From Prinia subflava (taxonomy: Eukaryota; Chordata; Aves; Passeriformes; Cisticolidae): a DNA stretch of 64,000 nt. A program made the position numbers and the translations under genes. The notes beneath the pieces are model-generated. The model saw only the letters and a list, made by a program, of their open reading frames with translations, had not been told where the DNA came from and ran no database searches. Positions 33,672-46,003 of the stretch are shown here, in pieces. Each line of letters opens with the position of its first letter. Position 1 is the first letter of the stretch. Location of the stretch: NCBI RefSeq assembly GCF_021018805.1, contig NC_086247.1, forward strand, positions 1,937,501-2,001,500, in the 5' to 3' direction.

Positions 33672-33881
33672 CTAGATATTGGGAAAGAATTCTTCCCTGG
33701 GAGGGTGGTGAGGCCCTGGCAGAGGTTGTGCAGGGATTCTGTGGCTGCCCCATCCCTGGAAGTGTCCAAGGCCAGGCTGGATGGAGCTTGGAGCAACCTG
33801 GGATAGCAGAAGGTGTCCCTGCCAGTGGCAGGGGTGGAACCAGATGTTCTTTAAGATCCAACACAATTCCACGATTCCATT
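33672..33881 (+). repeat. CR1 LINE 3' end
   Basis: 'gggaaagaattcttccctgg', 'gtggtgaggccctggcagag', 'catccctggaagtgtccaag', 'cttggagcaacctgggata', ending 'caattccacgattccatta'. Confidence 0.95.
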
Positions 33882-34510
33882 AATTTTGAGGGCTTCTGGA
33901 GAATCAGCCACCGGGAACTTCTCACAGACTCAATCTCTGCCAGGCCCAAGGAAGGCAGAGTGCTCTTATCCCACATTTCCTCATTTTTAGGGTAAAAGGA
34001 ACATCTTTACAAGGGCCACTCTCCTCAGAGCTGCACAGAGACAAACTCAGTTTACCAGCAAGAAATAAAGGAGCGTCACTAATGAATCGCTGCTCTCTGA
34101 TTCCTATTCCCTCAAGCCTCCCAGTTAATGATGACATGAACTGTTGCTGTTCTGTTACGCTGACATTTAGAGCACTCAGAAATTGGCACAGTGTGCAAAA
34201 TGGGAGAATTAAACATGGAGAAGGCAACGAGTGATGGTTGGGGCAAGGAGGGGAGATCAGCCTTTGCTGACAGCAGAGACTGGCTGAACTTTTTCCTCTC
34301 TTTGTGATGTGCAGCTTGGCAGAACTGGCTGGGCTAAAGCAGAAACGCTGCCACAGTGAGAGAAAAAGGCAGAGCAGGAGGGGATGCCATTTGCACAAAA
34401 AACCACAAAGTTGTTACTGAATAAATCCACAAACGAGCACTAAATATTCCTGTTTAGGAATCACACAGCTCAGACTGAGCTAGAAGAAATGCAGGTTGTA
34501 TTTTTTTTAA
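33882..34510. other. Unassigned non-coding sequence
   Basis: No repeat recognised. A 158-codon minus-strand open frame (33922-34398) has no motif and no supporting splice or promoter context, so it is not called. Confidence 0.45.
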
Positions 34511-34587
34511 TAGAATCATGGAATAATTTGGGTTAGAAGGGGCCTTCAGGACCATTTATTACCAACCCCCTGCCATGGGTGTGGATA
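34511..34587 (-). repeat. CR1 LINE terminal fragment (antisense)
   Basis: 'atagaatcatggaataatt', 'gaaggggccttcaggacca', 'accaaccccctgccatggg'. It stops there. Confidence 0.88.
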
Positions 34588-35072
34588 AGAGCAGGCTTCT
34601 CTTCCAAGCAATTAATTGGATGAACGGGAAGAAAGTAGCAGAGAAAAAGTTTAACAACAGGAAATAATAATTAAAAAAAACAAAAAAAAAAAAGCCTCCT
34701 GAAGCTTTTGAAAGGTTCTGATTTGTACTGAGGGTACCTCATGGTGTCCCTGTACCTGATACCTTGTGACTTACCAGGGAAATTTGGCTTGCACAGCAGA
34801 TTTTTGGTCATGAATGGCTTCAAGGATGTTTTGTGTGAGGAGCTTCCAGAAGCTTTCCCAGTGTCCAACAGGGACAACAACTGTTGGCTCCAGGATGGAT
34901 CTGCAGCTGGCCAAGGTCAAGCACATCAGGAATAGGGGTAACACCTCTGGGATAACAAATTTTAAAAGTGGAAAAAAAGACCTGCAGGAGTGTTGGCTAA
35001 GAGAAGAGTGAGAGAAACAGCCCTGCAGACACCAAGGGGTGAAGAAGGAGGGAGGGAGGTGCTCCAGGCACC
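34588..35072. other. Unassigned non-coding sequence
   Basis: No gene or repeat recognised apart from an A-rich run at about 34672-34692. Confidence 0.45.
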
Positions 35073-35296
35073 AGAGCAGAGATTCCTGCAGTCCATGGTA
35101 GGGATCTTCCTGCTCTTTAACAATTTTCAGAGCAGAGATTCCTGCAGTCCATGGTAGGGATCTTCCTGCTCTTTAACAATTTTCAGAGCAGAGATTCCTG
35201 CAGTCCATGGTAGGGATCTTCCTGCTCTTTAACAATTTTCAGAGCAGAGATTCCTGCAGTCCATGGTAGGGATCTTCCTGCTCTTTAACAATTTTC
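35073..35296. repeat. Minisatellite: four perfect 56-bp copies
   Basis: Unit starts at 35073, 35129, 35185 and 35241. Each begins AGAGCAGAGATTCCTGCAG and ends CTTTAACAATTTTC. All four are identical over 56 bp, and the array stops three bases into a fifth. Perfect identity points to very recent expansion, or to gene conversion or assembly effects. Confidence 0.98.
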
Positions 35297-35490
35297 AGCC
35301 CGTTTTTTGTCCATCACATTTTCCAGTTGCTCCCTTGGTAAAATCTAACAAAAGCCCTGTGGGTCAAGTTAAAGGACAGGGAGAGATCGCTTGGCAATTC
35401 CATTATGGGCAAAACAGGCCTGACATGGGGAATTAATTTTATTATGAATCAAAATCAGATAAGAACCTTTACCCCATGCGTCCCTTCTTC

Positions 35491-35816
35491 AGGAAAGAAG
35501 GAAGGAAGGGAAGAAGGAAGTGAGGAAGTGAGGAAGTGAGGAAGTGAGGAAGGGAGGGAGGGAGGGAGGGAGGGAGGGAGGGAGGGAGGGAGGAAGGAAG
35601 GAAGGAAGGAAGGAAGGAAGGAAGGAAGGAAGGAAGGAAGGAAGGAAGGAAGGAAGGAAGGAAGGAAGGAAGGAAGGAAGGAAGGAAGGAAGGAAGGAAG
35701 GAAGGAAGGAAGGAAGGAAGGAAGGAAGGAAGGAAGGAAGGAAGGAAGGAAGGAAGGAAGGAAGGAAGGAAGGAAGGAAGGAAGGAAGGAAGGAAGGAAG
35801 GAAGGAAGGAAGGAAA
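35491..35816. repeat. GGAA/GGGA purine microsatellite
   Basis: Compound array: GGAA-type start, GAAGT pentamers (about 35516-35546), GGGA units to about 35591, then about 56 GGAA units to 35816. From 35546 to 35816 there is no pyrimidine on the plus strand for 271 nt. The long Pro/Ser/Phe/Leu and Lys/Glu/Gly/Arg open frames across it are artefacts. Confidence 0.98.
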
Positions 35817-36047
35817 TAAACATTCCATGCTTCCCTGCAAACTCCTCTGCCTCACCTCAGCCTCCTGTAGACTGTGGAGCATCGGGCTGACGTGGAAATC
35901 CATTGGCATCTCCTCCTGGTTTCCATCTGCAGTCACTCTGCTTTCAGATCCTCTGCTTCTCCTGGTTGAGATGGCACTGGAGCTCCTGTCAGGAGAAATA
36001 AAGATCAGCAGGGACTGACTCATTCATCAAATCCTGCCCTCTGAAAT
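35817..36047. other. Unassigned non-coding sequence
   Basis: No gene or repeat recognised between the purine array and the next CR1. Confidence 0.45.
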
Positions 36048-36226
36048 ATCAGGGTAGATTGGACAATGTGAAGAAATTCTTTGCTGTGAGGGTGGAAAAT
36101 GATGCCCAGAGACTCTGTGGACGGCCCTGAAAGTGTTCAAGGCTAGACTGGGGTTTGGAGCAAGCTGATCGGTGGAAGATGATCCTGACCATGGCAGGGG
36201 TTTGGAACTGGATGATCCTGAATTAC
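36048..36226 (+). repeat. CR1 LINE 3' end
   Basis: 'gaagaaattctttgctgtga', 'gaaagtgttcaaggctagac', 'ggtttggagcaagctgatc', 'ggaactggatgatcctgaa'. A diverged copy without the octamer tail. Confidence 0.88.
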
Positions 36227-39200
36227 CAGGGAATTATTTAGATGGGTTTAGTGCAAGACTGTGTTATGTCTAATATGTTCCAGAACTGCTCTTGCCCTCT
36301 GCTTCTTATTCCAGTTGTTTCCAGCTTCCTCCCTTCTCTGATGACTTCTGTTCAACCTTCATTTTGCTCTCCTTGCCTCCCTGTCCTTGCTCCAGTGGAA
36401 ATGCAATTCACTGTCCCATTAAATTTAACAAAATTTGATGCAACTTAATTCCAGCCTGTTTTCAGTGGTTTTCCATTCAACACGCCCTAATTCAATCTAT
36501 TTCGACTAACTGCAACACACTTAAATGCAATTCCAGGAATTCCATTAAAAATAATTTGTTGCAGAGGAAATAAATAGTATTTGCTCCAACCAACCACCAA
36601 TCGATGGGATGTGATTTGCTTAAATGCAATTGCATCCAACAGAAGGAAATTAAATCAAAGCTATGCAGTGTGTTGCAATTAAAATTCATCTCTGAGAATC
36701 AGGTCAAAGTTTAATTACTGCCAGAGAGGTTTTATTTAGCTTTCTTGAATATATTTATGCCTTGGACAAATTAGTAGCCCTTGATATCCTTGTGTGTAAC
36801 ACGGCCATTGATGGAAAGTTTTTGCTGTGATTTTGCACACGTTGACCCAGGAGGTTCCTTCCAGCTCCACTTTCCTGTGTTTTGTGATGCTTTTTGTCAT
36901 GATACCCTGCAGTTTTTTCCCTGAGCTGCCATGGGATGAAATCCTGTGATTCCCAAATGCTCAGGAATTTCCCGTTCTGCTGCCAAACGTTCAGAGTCAC
37001 CTCTGTCTGCTCCCTCCTCTTGAAGAGCAGAGATGAGCATTAAAGGGAAGCTGTTTGAACATTTTGGAAATGAACATGGCTTGATAACGTTTTCCTGTCA
37101 TTAGCTGGTCCTTCCTCAGAGATTTCCAGAAAAAAATGCCTTTCCCTGTGCATGGGAGTTCATTTATAGAACCCAAACTTGTGCCTTTGCTTGAGAGGGA
37201 AGACAATAAAGAACCAGAGGGTCAGAACACAATTAATGTCAGTCAAGGTGCTTCATGGAAGGGAGCCTTGTCAAGCCAGGCTCTGATTATGTTTCTGAGG
37301 AGATAAAAGATTGGTGATAGTGGGAACAGCCTCAGTGTGAGACTTTTCTAACGGGTTTGATTCATTTCCAAGAGTCATATTAAAAGGAGAAAAAAATAAC
37401 TAAAAGGGAAATATAAATATCAAATCAATTAAAAGGTAGTCAAATGATGGATCTTAGGAGGAACTTGTCAATGGAGAATCATCGCTGACGCAGGTTCTGC
37501 AAGAAGTTTTCAGCATCACTGTCAGTGATTTGGGAAGAGGAATAAAATCACTGCTGACAGCGTTTCTGACTCTGCCTCTGAGTAGGGCAGGGGGGTTCCA
37601 CAGAGGGATTGGAATTTTGGAGGAAGCTGGACCAAGATGAATCAACTCAGTCCATCTGAATGCAAACTTTTATATTCAGAACCAAGAAATGAGGCTCAAT
37701 TTATCCAAATCTGGTGTCCTCTCTCACCACTTGTGGTCCCAAGCTGGAGCAGCTCCAGAGGGATTTGACTGCAATTTTTTCATCAGCAGATTTTGGAAAG
37801 GGGTTTACCTCCTCTGGATGACACAGGAGCTTCTTTGTGAATGATTGGTCTTAAATTCGATACAGAAAATAACCCCAGAAAGTGGATTTCTCTCCTCTGA
37901 CTCAGAGGACTGGTTGAGATTTAAGCTGCAGAAAACTAAGTGCATTTGAAAGAATATTTTCCTTTTTGCTTGCATGTACTGTTTGATGAAAGGTGAAGTG
38001 TCTCTACCTCCCAAAATTTATATCAATGTATTATTTTCTTCTCTAGCTGGACCAGCCCTTGAAAACTTAATTCAGAAACACGTTAGAGGCCTGAAAGAAA
38101 CATTAAATCTTCATAATCTGTACATTGTGGTGTGGTTAATATAATGTACAACTAAAATGGGAAGGGAACATCCGAATGCACCAAAGGGAAAAAAAAAATC
38201 CTTCTGAAATTCTTCCTTTAAAATCTTTGCAAATGAAACACTCCTGGAAAACATTTCAGTGTTATCTTGACCAGAGATGAAAGTGAGTTCAGCTCTGGTT
38301 TAGTGGGAGATGGGTTTTGTCATGACTCACAAGGAAAAGAAAATCACGGATTTTGTCTGTAGTTTGTCCCCTTTAGTTTTACTTCCTTTTTGCAGTGATT
38401 TGTTCACTTTCTTCCTCCTTTTTTTTCTCTTGATCCACAGTTTACAAAGCAAGGACTTGGCTTAGATCCCACAAAATATCTTTCAGGAAAAGGAGGAAAA
38501 AAAAGGAGGTTGAAACTTTGTTCTGCTTTTGCAGAATTCTGGAATCTTTTTACGTTGCAGGATTTTAATTGGGGTTTCAGCTCAACACACCCAAATCAAA
38601 TACTGGGGAAAAAAGAAAAGTAAAAAGCCCCAGCTTTCCAGACTTCCTGGGTAAATTGACACTGTAAAAAGCAACTCTGGGTCAGACTGCACTCATTAGT
38701 TTTGCAAATTAGTGAGCTCAACATTACACCAGCCCCAATGAAATAAGGTTAAAATGTGTTGGTTTAATTAGATTCTCTTCTGATATTTTTCATGGGAAGT
38801 ATCAAAATATTAGCAAAATCGGATAAACTCAGATTTCCCCCAACCAAATTGCACAAATTAACAGGGTTTTGAAGGTCTCTGTGAAATCACTGAGCACCAC
38901 AGGGATGTGAATGTGGGCAGAAATGTTCTCCCACTTTCTGGGATCAGATCAAGTTTGTGAATCACATTCATTTCTCCTCAGGCCCAAATCTCACATTTCT
39001 GGAGGTTTGACACTCATTATCATTTTCTGTTAGCATTTGTCTCCCTATAATGAGCTGTGCTGTTCTGAGGGAGATGTGGTAGGCACAGGAATGATTAATA
39101 TGGAAAAAAAGGCAGATTTACACTCCTCATTTCCTACTGGTTGGCCTCAGGTCTACCTCGGACAAGATTCCTGTTGTGCAGAGTTCTGTAAAAACGTGGG

Positions 39201-39567
39201 AGCAGAAGTGAGGCGCAGCCACAGAGCTGAAAGAAGGACAGGCTGGGAAAATGGAACTGTATCAGGGATTGCAGCCTGGTTGGGTGAAATATTTCCTTTC
39301 ATTCAGGGATTTGTGGGGTTTCCCTACTCATCCAAGTTCAGTTCTTGTCTTTGAAGAGGTCCGGATGGGCACAGAGTAAAAAAACCAGAGTAAAATTCAC
39401 CTTCTTGATTCTGTGATGTTATGGGAGATGGGTGGTTTAAAGCCCATTCTGCATCAGGGAGAGAAAAAAAATTGACATGGAATAATCTAATCCCCCTTTC
39501 CAGCTGCTGCCACCCCTGTCAGAACAGGCAATCCTAAATCCTCTGTGCCAAAATGCAGGGAATAATG
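36227..39567. other. Unassigned non-coding sequence (3.3 kb)
   Basis: One of the longest repeat-free stretches. No gene, RNA or transposon recognised. Three ATGCAATT words occur within 225 bp (36411, 36525, 36624), the last being part of a perfect palindrome ATGCAATTGCAT (36624-36635). Confidence 0.45.
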
Positions 39568-39672
39568 GATTCATGGGAAAATGGAACCACAGCATGGTTT
39601 GGGTTAAAAGATGATCCAATTCCAATCCCTCTTCCATGGGAGGAGACACCTTCCACTAGAGCAGGTTATTCC
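39568..39672 (-). repeat. CR1 LINE terminal fragment (antisense)
   Basis: 'accacagcatggtttgggtt', 'gatgatccaattccaatcc', 'cttccatgggaggagacac', 'ttccactagagcaggtta'. Confidence 0.85.
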
Positions 39673-40518
39673 TGATTTATGAGGTTTCATCTTCACTCAT
39701 GGGCAATGAAGGTCCCATGGTGACTTTTCCAAAATCCCTTTCAGCATTTCCCTTTAATCTCACCTTACACTACAGCAAGGATTGTGTATTTCTCATTTTA
39801 GCCCCTCTTAGATTAGAGCTACAAGTCTCAGAACCTCAAAAGTATTTACAAGACAAAGGATTTCAAAAGGGATTTAGCTCCTTAAACAGGAATTAAGTGT
39901 ACAAATGCTTCTCTGGATCTCTGAGGCTCAGATATGGCAGCACAAAGTGATTTATGAAGACAACAGAGGCTGGTTAATCGAGGAGACAGCTGCTCCTTTG
40001 CTTTTTTTTTTGTGTGGAACTTCTGGCAGAGATTCATCCACATCCATTCATTCCTTCTGCCACCCTAATCTTCTTTTCCTTGTTTTTAGGATCATTCCAG
40101 CACCCCACTGAGCAGGGACAGTCTTTGCTAACACCCACCAATGCCAACAAAATGTGAGCACAGGAGAGGAAATAGGAGTTTGTGTATTTATTGCATTGCC
40201 AGTTCTTGGAGGTCTCCCAGTTTGTGCAGAACCAGCCAGAATTTGCTGTCTTTTGGGGACTGAAGCTCACTAAAAGTTCTAGGAGGTGAAACCTTGAGGA
40301 GACCCTTCTGTAGGAGGCTCCAGGTTCACCTCATCCATGGAACACATCCCTCCTCCTTGCTCTGGGGCCTGGGGGTGGGCAGGTCCCCAAATATTTCTCT
40401 TGGAGTTCTATTTTCCAGTCGATGTGCACAAGGAAACCACCCTGGATCAGTCCTAAAATGGCACAATCCAAGGGCACATCCACAACCTGGTGGCTTTTCT
40501 GCAGCTTCAACAAATCAA
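39673..40518. other. Unassigned non-coding sequence
   Basis: No gene or repeat recognised. Open frames are under 85 codons and without motifs. Confidence 0.45.
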
Positions 40519-40589
40519 AAAATTAACAAATTAACAAATTAACAAATTAACAAATTAACAAATTAGTAAATTAACAAATTAATAATTTA
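40519..40589. repeat. AAATTAAC octanucleotide array
   Basis: About nine units of the 8-bp word AAATTAAC, perfect at first and then varying (AAATTAGT, AAATTAAT). An unusual octamer microsatellite. Confidence 0.95.
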
Positions 40590-43372
40590 AGGGCTGCATG
40601 TTGTTAAAAAGGAACTTCCTTTGAATAGTGGGAGAGAAAACCAAACCAGGTTTCATTTCAAACCTTGCAAAGCCCTTCTGAGAACCTCGTCTGACCTACA
40701 TAGCTCAGAGCAAGAAAATTTGTCTCAGCAATAGCCACAAACTCTCCCATTTATTTCTCTTAAACTGCACAGAAAACCTCTTCACTCTTTCCTATTTTTT
40801 GATAGAGGAATATATAATCTTCTTCTAAAGAGACTAATTGATGAGAGAATTTATCACGTCCACTGCTTGTCTGCTCTGAAGGCTGATTTAACCTCATGAT
40901 TTAAGATGTACACCTTGAATTCAGTTCTAATTTCGCTGAGTTGAATTTCCAGCCACTGGAACTTGTTATGCCCTTTTTTTCTTTTTTCTTTTTTTTTTTT
41001 CCTTGACTCAAGAGCAGCATCTGATAAGTAATTAGAAACTGTAATCGAGTCATCTGCTAAGCTCCGTTTCACTCCACTGAAGAAATCATGTTCCTCATTA
41101 CCACTGAAGGGCTCATCTTTCAATTTCAGATCAATCTCCCATCATATGTCCAAGCTATTCCCAACAGCTTCACAACTTTTTTTTGCCTTTTGAAGAAAAA
41201 AAAAAAAGAAGAAAAGAAAAAAAAAAGAGTTATCTAACTATATCTATCTATCTTTTCTCTGACCATGTTTTCTATTTAACAAGCTGTTCTGAATTACAGT
41301 TTTTTAAAAGCAAGCAGGAATAAAAAAAAAAAATCACACACCTTTGGTGAAAAAAAGAGAGCGGGAAGGTGGGATATGCTAAGCAATGACAGTCTTTGAC
41401 CTAAAATAAAGGTGCCTAAACACAATGTACTAAGGAATAAGAGATGGGAGATGTCCTTTGAGAAGGAGGACATTTTTTCCCCATTTCCAGCTTTTTTTCT
41501 GAGCAGGATTTATCCTGTTTTTTCTGGCTGGCCTGATGAACAACCCCTTTACTGTTTGACCTCCCAAATATCTGAGTTGATTCCTGTGCTGTCCAGAAAA
41601 ATGTCTCTGTTCAGATCCCTGAGAAAACTCTCATGTGGATTTGTAAATCACAGCAATCCAACTAAATACCTCTTTGCCCACATTAATCATATCCTACTCT
41701 CACATTATGATGTCAGAAATCTTCAGCTTTTATGCATGTACCAAACCCCCAGTGATTAAATAGAGTTCAGTACCAAATTGCATCTGCATAATTGGTTTTC
41801 TATTTTCTTCTTTCTGTCTGGTTCTGTGATGCACTCCACGATTTTCAATTTTCTTCCTCAAGAAGGTGTTGTCACAGTGCTGGTGGATGTAAAAATGTGT
41901 TTATCAATAATTCAAATCTGGTCGATTATTTGATACCTCCTGTAGCTCAGCTGTTTCTTGAGGCTGGGCAATTGGCCTGTGTGACCTATAGGAATGTCCT
42001 AAAGATTTCTTACATCTACACCTCCTTTTTCCTCTCACCAAAGGTGGTTTTGACACCAAACTGTGCTGTTCTTCTAAGTCAATGTGGCTCAATTCCCTCC
42101 CTCTCATCCTTCTTTTCACCTGACCCTTCTTGCTCTGTGGGTGGACACGGTGACCTCACACATATGGGGAAGGAGCTTTTTTCCTCTCCTTTTTTCCCTT
42201 TTTAGTTGTTGTTTCTAGAACATAATTCAATTTACACATCCTCTCTGCTTGATTGGCTTCTGCCTTTGCAGCTCCCTGACAACAGATTGATAAAACTTGA
42301 CCTTAATAGCATGAGAAATATTAAAAACACCCAGAGCTTTGCAACGCTTCTCTTTATTTGGGAGTCAGATACAGACTAAAGTTGGTTTTAAAATATCACC
42401 CTTTCCACTCCAGAGAGTATGAGAAACCTTGATTTCTACCACAGAAAAATTCAAGCTTGATTTTTTTTTGGGGGGGAGGAGAAGGAATATTTTTTTTCTT
42501 AGCAGGATAAGGCAGTGGAGCAACTGGCCACGAAGGATCTTGTGAAATCTCATTTCTCGCAGATCTTAAGGATTTGATTAAGCAAATGGTTGGAGGCAGG
42601 ATGAGGAACTTCCAGACATCTTGTCCAGCTTGTAATTTTGGGATGGGAAGCTCTAAATGTAATTCAGAGCCAAGGCAGAGCCTTTGCCTGGATATTCAAT
42701 CATTCCTGTGTCCTGAATCACTCCATGAATCCCACTCAGGGTTTCCCCAAGTTTTCTTCTGTTTGATTGTTCCTTGAGGATCAGATCTGGTTCACAGAAA
42801 CTCAGACCCACCCTGCACCCTCCAAAATCCATTTTTAATCCCTCTGGCATTTTACCAGCACTCTCTAATGGTGGCTAAGCGAAAAATCTCCTGTCTGGAC
42901 AGTGAAGAGATCCAGAACCCTCCCACTGGTAAGAGAAAGAGACAACAATGCCTGGGGTGATTCAGAGCTGCTTTAGGCATTGGAAGCTGCTCTAAGATCT
43001 CTCTAAAACTTTTTCTTCCCCAATTCCTTCCATGAGCTGTGTGCTTCTGACATAAGAGGTTTGGCAAAGGAAAAATAAATTATTCCTCCACCCCACCCTG
43101 GTGTAGGTTTGAACCTGAATTATCCACACGGAGCACGAGGATCAGCTGCACCATCATTTCCAACCACAAAGACTCGAACAGACACAGCTCAGCCCAATAA
43201 TAAATAGGAGAGTTTAGGGCTAATTATAACAGGCCTTTTAATTTCCATCTGGAGTCACAAAATCAATGGAAACTCCTTGCTTCATTAAATAATTGCAGTT
43301 GCCAATAGCTGGAGCTGTTCTATTTGCAGGTGTGCAAAAAACCTGTTTATTTGGTGGTTATCTTGCTCCAAA
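40590..43372. other. Unassigned non-coding sequence
   Basis: No gene or transposon recognised in 2.8 kb. It holds several A- or T-rich runs (40974-41002, 41186-41228, 41322-41332), a short TATC array near 41240-41252, and a T9G8-type junction at about 42462-42477. Open frames of 115 and 137 codons (41412-41759, 41792-42205, +) have no motif. Confidence 0.5.
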
Positions 43373-43475
43373 GCCTTTTTTTGTTGGTTTTTTTGGGGTT
43401 TTTTTTGTGGTTTTTGTTTGTTTGTTTGTTTTTGTTTTTGTTTTGTTTTTTGTTTTGGGTTTGGTTTTTTTTCCC
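43373..43475. repeat. T/G-rich low-complexity tract
   Basis: About 100 nt of T runs broken by single or short G runs (TTTG, TTTTTG, GGGG), with almost no other base. It generates the long Lys/Asn/Gln-rich open frames on the minus strand. Confidence 0.95.
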
Positions 43476-44090
43476 CAAGGAATGAAGCCACAAAGCTGCA
43501 GAGAAAGGGAGAACATGAGGAGGAGGAGGGAACATCTTGGGAGATGTGAGAGAAACGGGGTTTGAGCTTGGGCTGAGCTGCACTGTCCTCCAAAATTCAA
43601 ATGTGATGGATTCCTCCTCCCTCCGCCTCCAAATTTCCATGGAGAGATGGAGGCAAAGCAGCCTTGGTTTAAATGGGAGAAAAATTTGGCTCCCTTGGCC
43701 AAATTCATCGTGTGGGTAAGAGCGACATTTGAAAACGAAGTCACAAAGGTTATTCTGGTAGCCATGGGCTAAATAAGGTTCTGGAGGTGAAGAAATTGAA
43801 CAAAAGCCACTTAAAACCCACTTTTTTTCCTTTCCAAATCTGTTTTGTTTATTGAAAAAAAAAAAAAAGAAAAAGAAAAAAAAATGAACCAGTAGCATGT
43901 CTTGAAAGCCCTGAGTTACTCCTCTCTAGATAAATCTGTCTTGCTGTTTGTTTCTTTCTCATACTGACTTGAAGTGCCCAAAATCCGTTGAATCTTCTCA
44001 AAAAATCCAGTTGGATTTGTGTGTTTCTGTGAATTTTACCTTTCCGGGATAGGAGGAGACAGTAAAACCTTCAAACAAAGGTTGGACTTT
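43476..44090. other. Unassigned sequence with A-rich run
   Basis: No gene. 43856-43883 is an A-rich run with scattered G. Confidence 0.5.
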
Positions 44091-44155
44091 TGGTTGTAGA
44101 TTGGACTCGATGTTCTGGGAGATCTTTTCCAACCTTGATGAGTCCATGATTCTAA
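44091..44155 (+). repeat. CR1 LINE terminal fragment
   Basis: 'gattggactcgatgttctgg', 'gagatcttttccaacctt' and the tail 'gatgagtccatgattct'. Confidence 0.85.
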
Positions 44156-45469
44156 TTAGAGCAGTGGATTTAAGGAGATATCCTACAAATATCTGGAATT
44201 TGCTTTGACAAACTTCAAGCCTGCAGACTTATAATTCATGGATAAATTTGATTTTTTGCCCCTAACTCCCAGGAAACAGGAGTTGTGGAGGTGAGCACCA
44301 CCAAGGGGAGTGGCCTTCAGTGAAACTGAAGATGAAATTTAGTTCCAACATTAAAGCTAAAATGGAGCTGTCCCAGACTGTGGGATATTCTGCTGGCTGG
44401 AAACACTCACTGATGGCTTGTGCTCATTCTCTGTTCTCATGAAACCCAAATTCTTCATGAAAACAACCAATTATGGAGCCTCTTCAGAAATCTCCCTTTG
44501 CTAATGAACAGCCTGGTGCCTCCCCAAACCAATCCAAGCTGCAATCTGCTCTCCTGCTGAGCTCCAGGCAAGTCATCAGGGTTTCCCAAGGTGTTTACAC
44601 TGACTTGTAGCAAAAATCCATTAGGATTAAGTGACAACTGTAACAAGCTGAACTGCCTGGCAAAACAGGCAGCAGTCTATCAGCTTTTCCATCTCCCATC
44701 TAAATATTTATGAATCTGGTTTTTAGCAGCACCAGCTGGCTGGGAGCTGCCTGAATATTTGGATGTCTAAAATTCTTAGGTTCATTCCTTAAGGTCTGGA
44801 TCAAGGCAGACCCATCGTTGGCTGTAAGAAGAAATCTTTATTTCTGGGAATAAAATCTGGCAAAGCACGGGGCGTAAACAACATGAGCACTTTAATCGAA
44901 TTTTGACTCGTGTATCTTCAACAAAAGAGAATACCTGGGTGTGAGGGTGGAACCAGGGAGTCAAGGAATGTCATGTTGGGACAAAACAGACAAGTGTCAC
45001 CTTAGCATCGACAGCTTGGAACAGCCAGGAAATATTTCCTGGCTCGCAGCTTAAAATGAACATTTCAGTTGTTCCATTCACAGAGTGCCTAAGGCAGTCT
45101 GTAGTGAAGGGTATTAAAGCATCTTTTAAAACACATTTCCCCCAAAATTGCTTGGCTTTGAGGGGACCTTGAGCAAAAAGTGAATTGGAAATGAGGAGAA
45201 TTTTACAGCTGAACTCAGCTTCTGTCTGAGCTGTTTCAATTGTCTGAAAATGGAGGAGGAGACTTCATTCTTCCCCCTGGGGAAGGGAATTTGCCAGCAG
45301 TGCTTGCAGCTGATGTTTGGAAGAGTGATTCAGGAATGACCAACGTTCTTGAGTTTTGTATTTGCTCTCCATCTATCCATGACCAGAATGCATCACCTTT
45401 TTGTCATGGTTTGGGGCAGGTTTGAAAGGTTTTTTTTTGGAAGAGGCTTTCGGTTGATTCTCCATGAGT
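44156..45469. other. Unassigned non-coding sequence
   Basis: No gene or repeat recognised in 1.3 kb. Open frames are under 65 codons. Confidence 0.45.
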
Positions 45470-45645
45470 TCATAGAATAATAAATCCATACAACAGTTTG
45501 GATTGGAAGGGACCTTAAAAATCATCTCGTTCCACCCCCCTGCCATGGGCAGGGACACCTCCCACTATCCCAGGTTGCTCCAACCCTCATCCAACCTGGT
45601 CTTGGGCACATCCGGGGATGGGGCATCCACAACTTCAGCAGATAA
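45470..45645 (-). repeat. CR1 LINE 3' end (antisense)
   Basis: 'tcatagaataataaatcc', 'ggattggaagggacctta', 'ctgccatgggcagggacac', 'ctcatccaacctggtcttgg', 'ggatggggcatccacaac'. Confidence 0.95.
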
Positions 45646-45877
45646 AGGGCACATATTGAAAGCTGCTGTTGGAAATGAAGCTGCAAATATCCACAGGGTG
45701 CAATATTGCACTCAGGAAGGAAACCGACTGGGAGGACTGGGGATTGATAATGACACCCAAAACTGGGAGAAATCCAAGTGTATCTCAGACCTCAAGGAGC
45801 AGAAACAAGAATACAGCAAATTTGGGAGCACCTAGGGCTTGATATTACCTTGCTTTTCTTTTTGTGTGTGTAAGTGA

Positions 45878-46003
45878 CCAGGCTGGGTGAGGGTCTGGGC
45901 AGCCTGGTTCAGTGGAAGGTCCTCTGCATGTCGTAGGGGTTTGGAACTCGATGATCTTCCAATCCAGAACATTCCATGATTCCATGGTTCTGTGACTCTG
46001 TGA
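45878..46003 (+). repeat. CR1 LINE 3' end
   Basis: 'ccaggctgggtgagggtctg', 'ggcagcctggttcagtggaa', 'ggaactcgatgatcttcc', with a well-preserved octamer tail 'attccatgattccatgg' then 'ttctgtgactctgtga'. Inverted relative to the previous copy, 230 bp away. Confidence 0.92.

Noticed and set aside
35073..35296. CRISPR array
   Set aside because: The 56-bp units are directly adjacent with no unique spacers, and the genome is avian.
35455..36023. Open frames of 91-184 codons of PSFL or KEGR repeats
   Set aside because: They are translations of the GGAA/GGGA microsatellite, which has no stops in several frames.
43347..43898. 183-codon Lys/Asn/Gln-rich minus-strand frame
   Set aside because: Created by the T/G-rich tract at 43373-43475 and an A-rich run.
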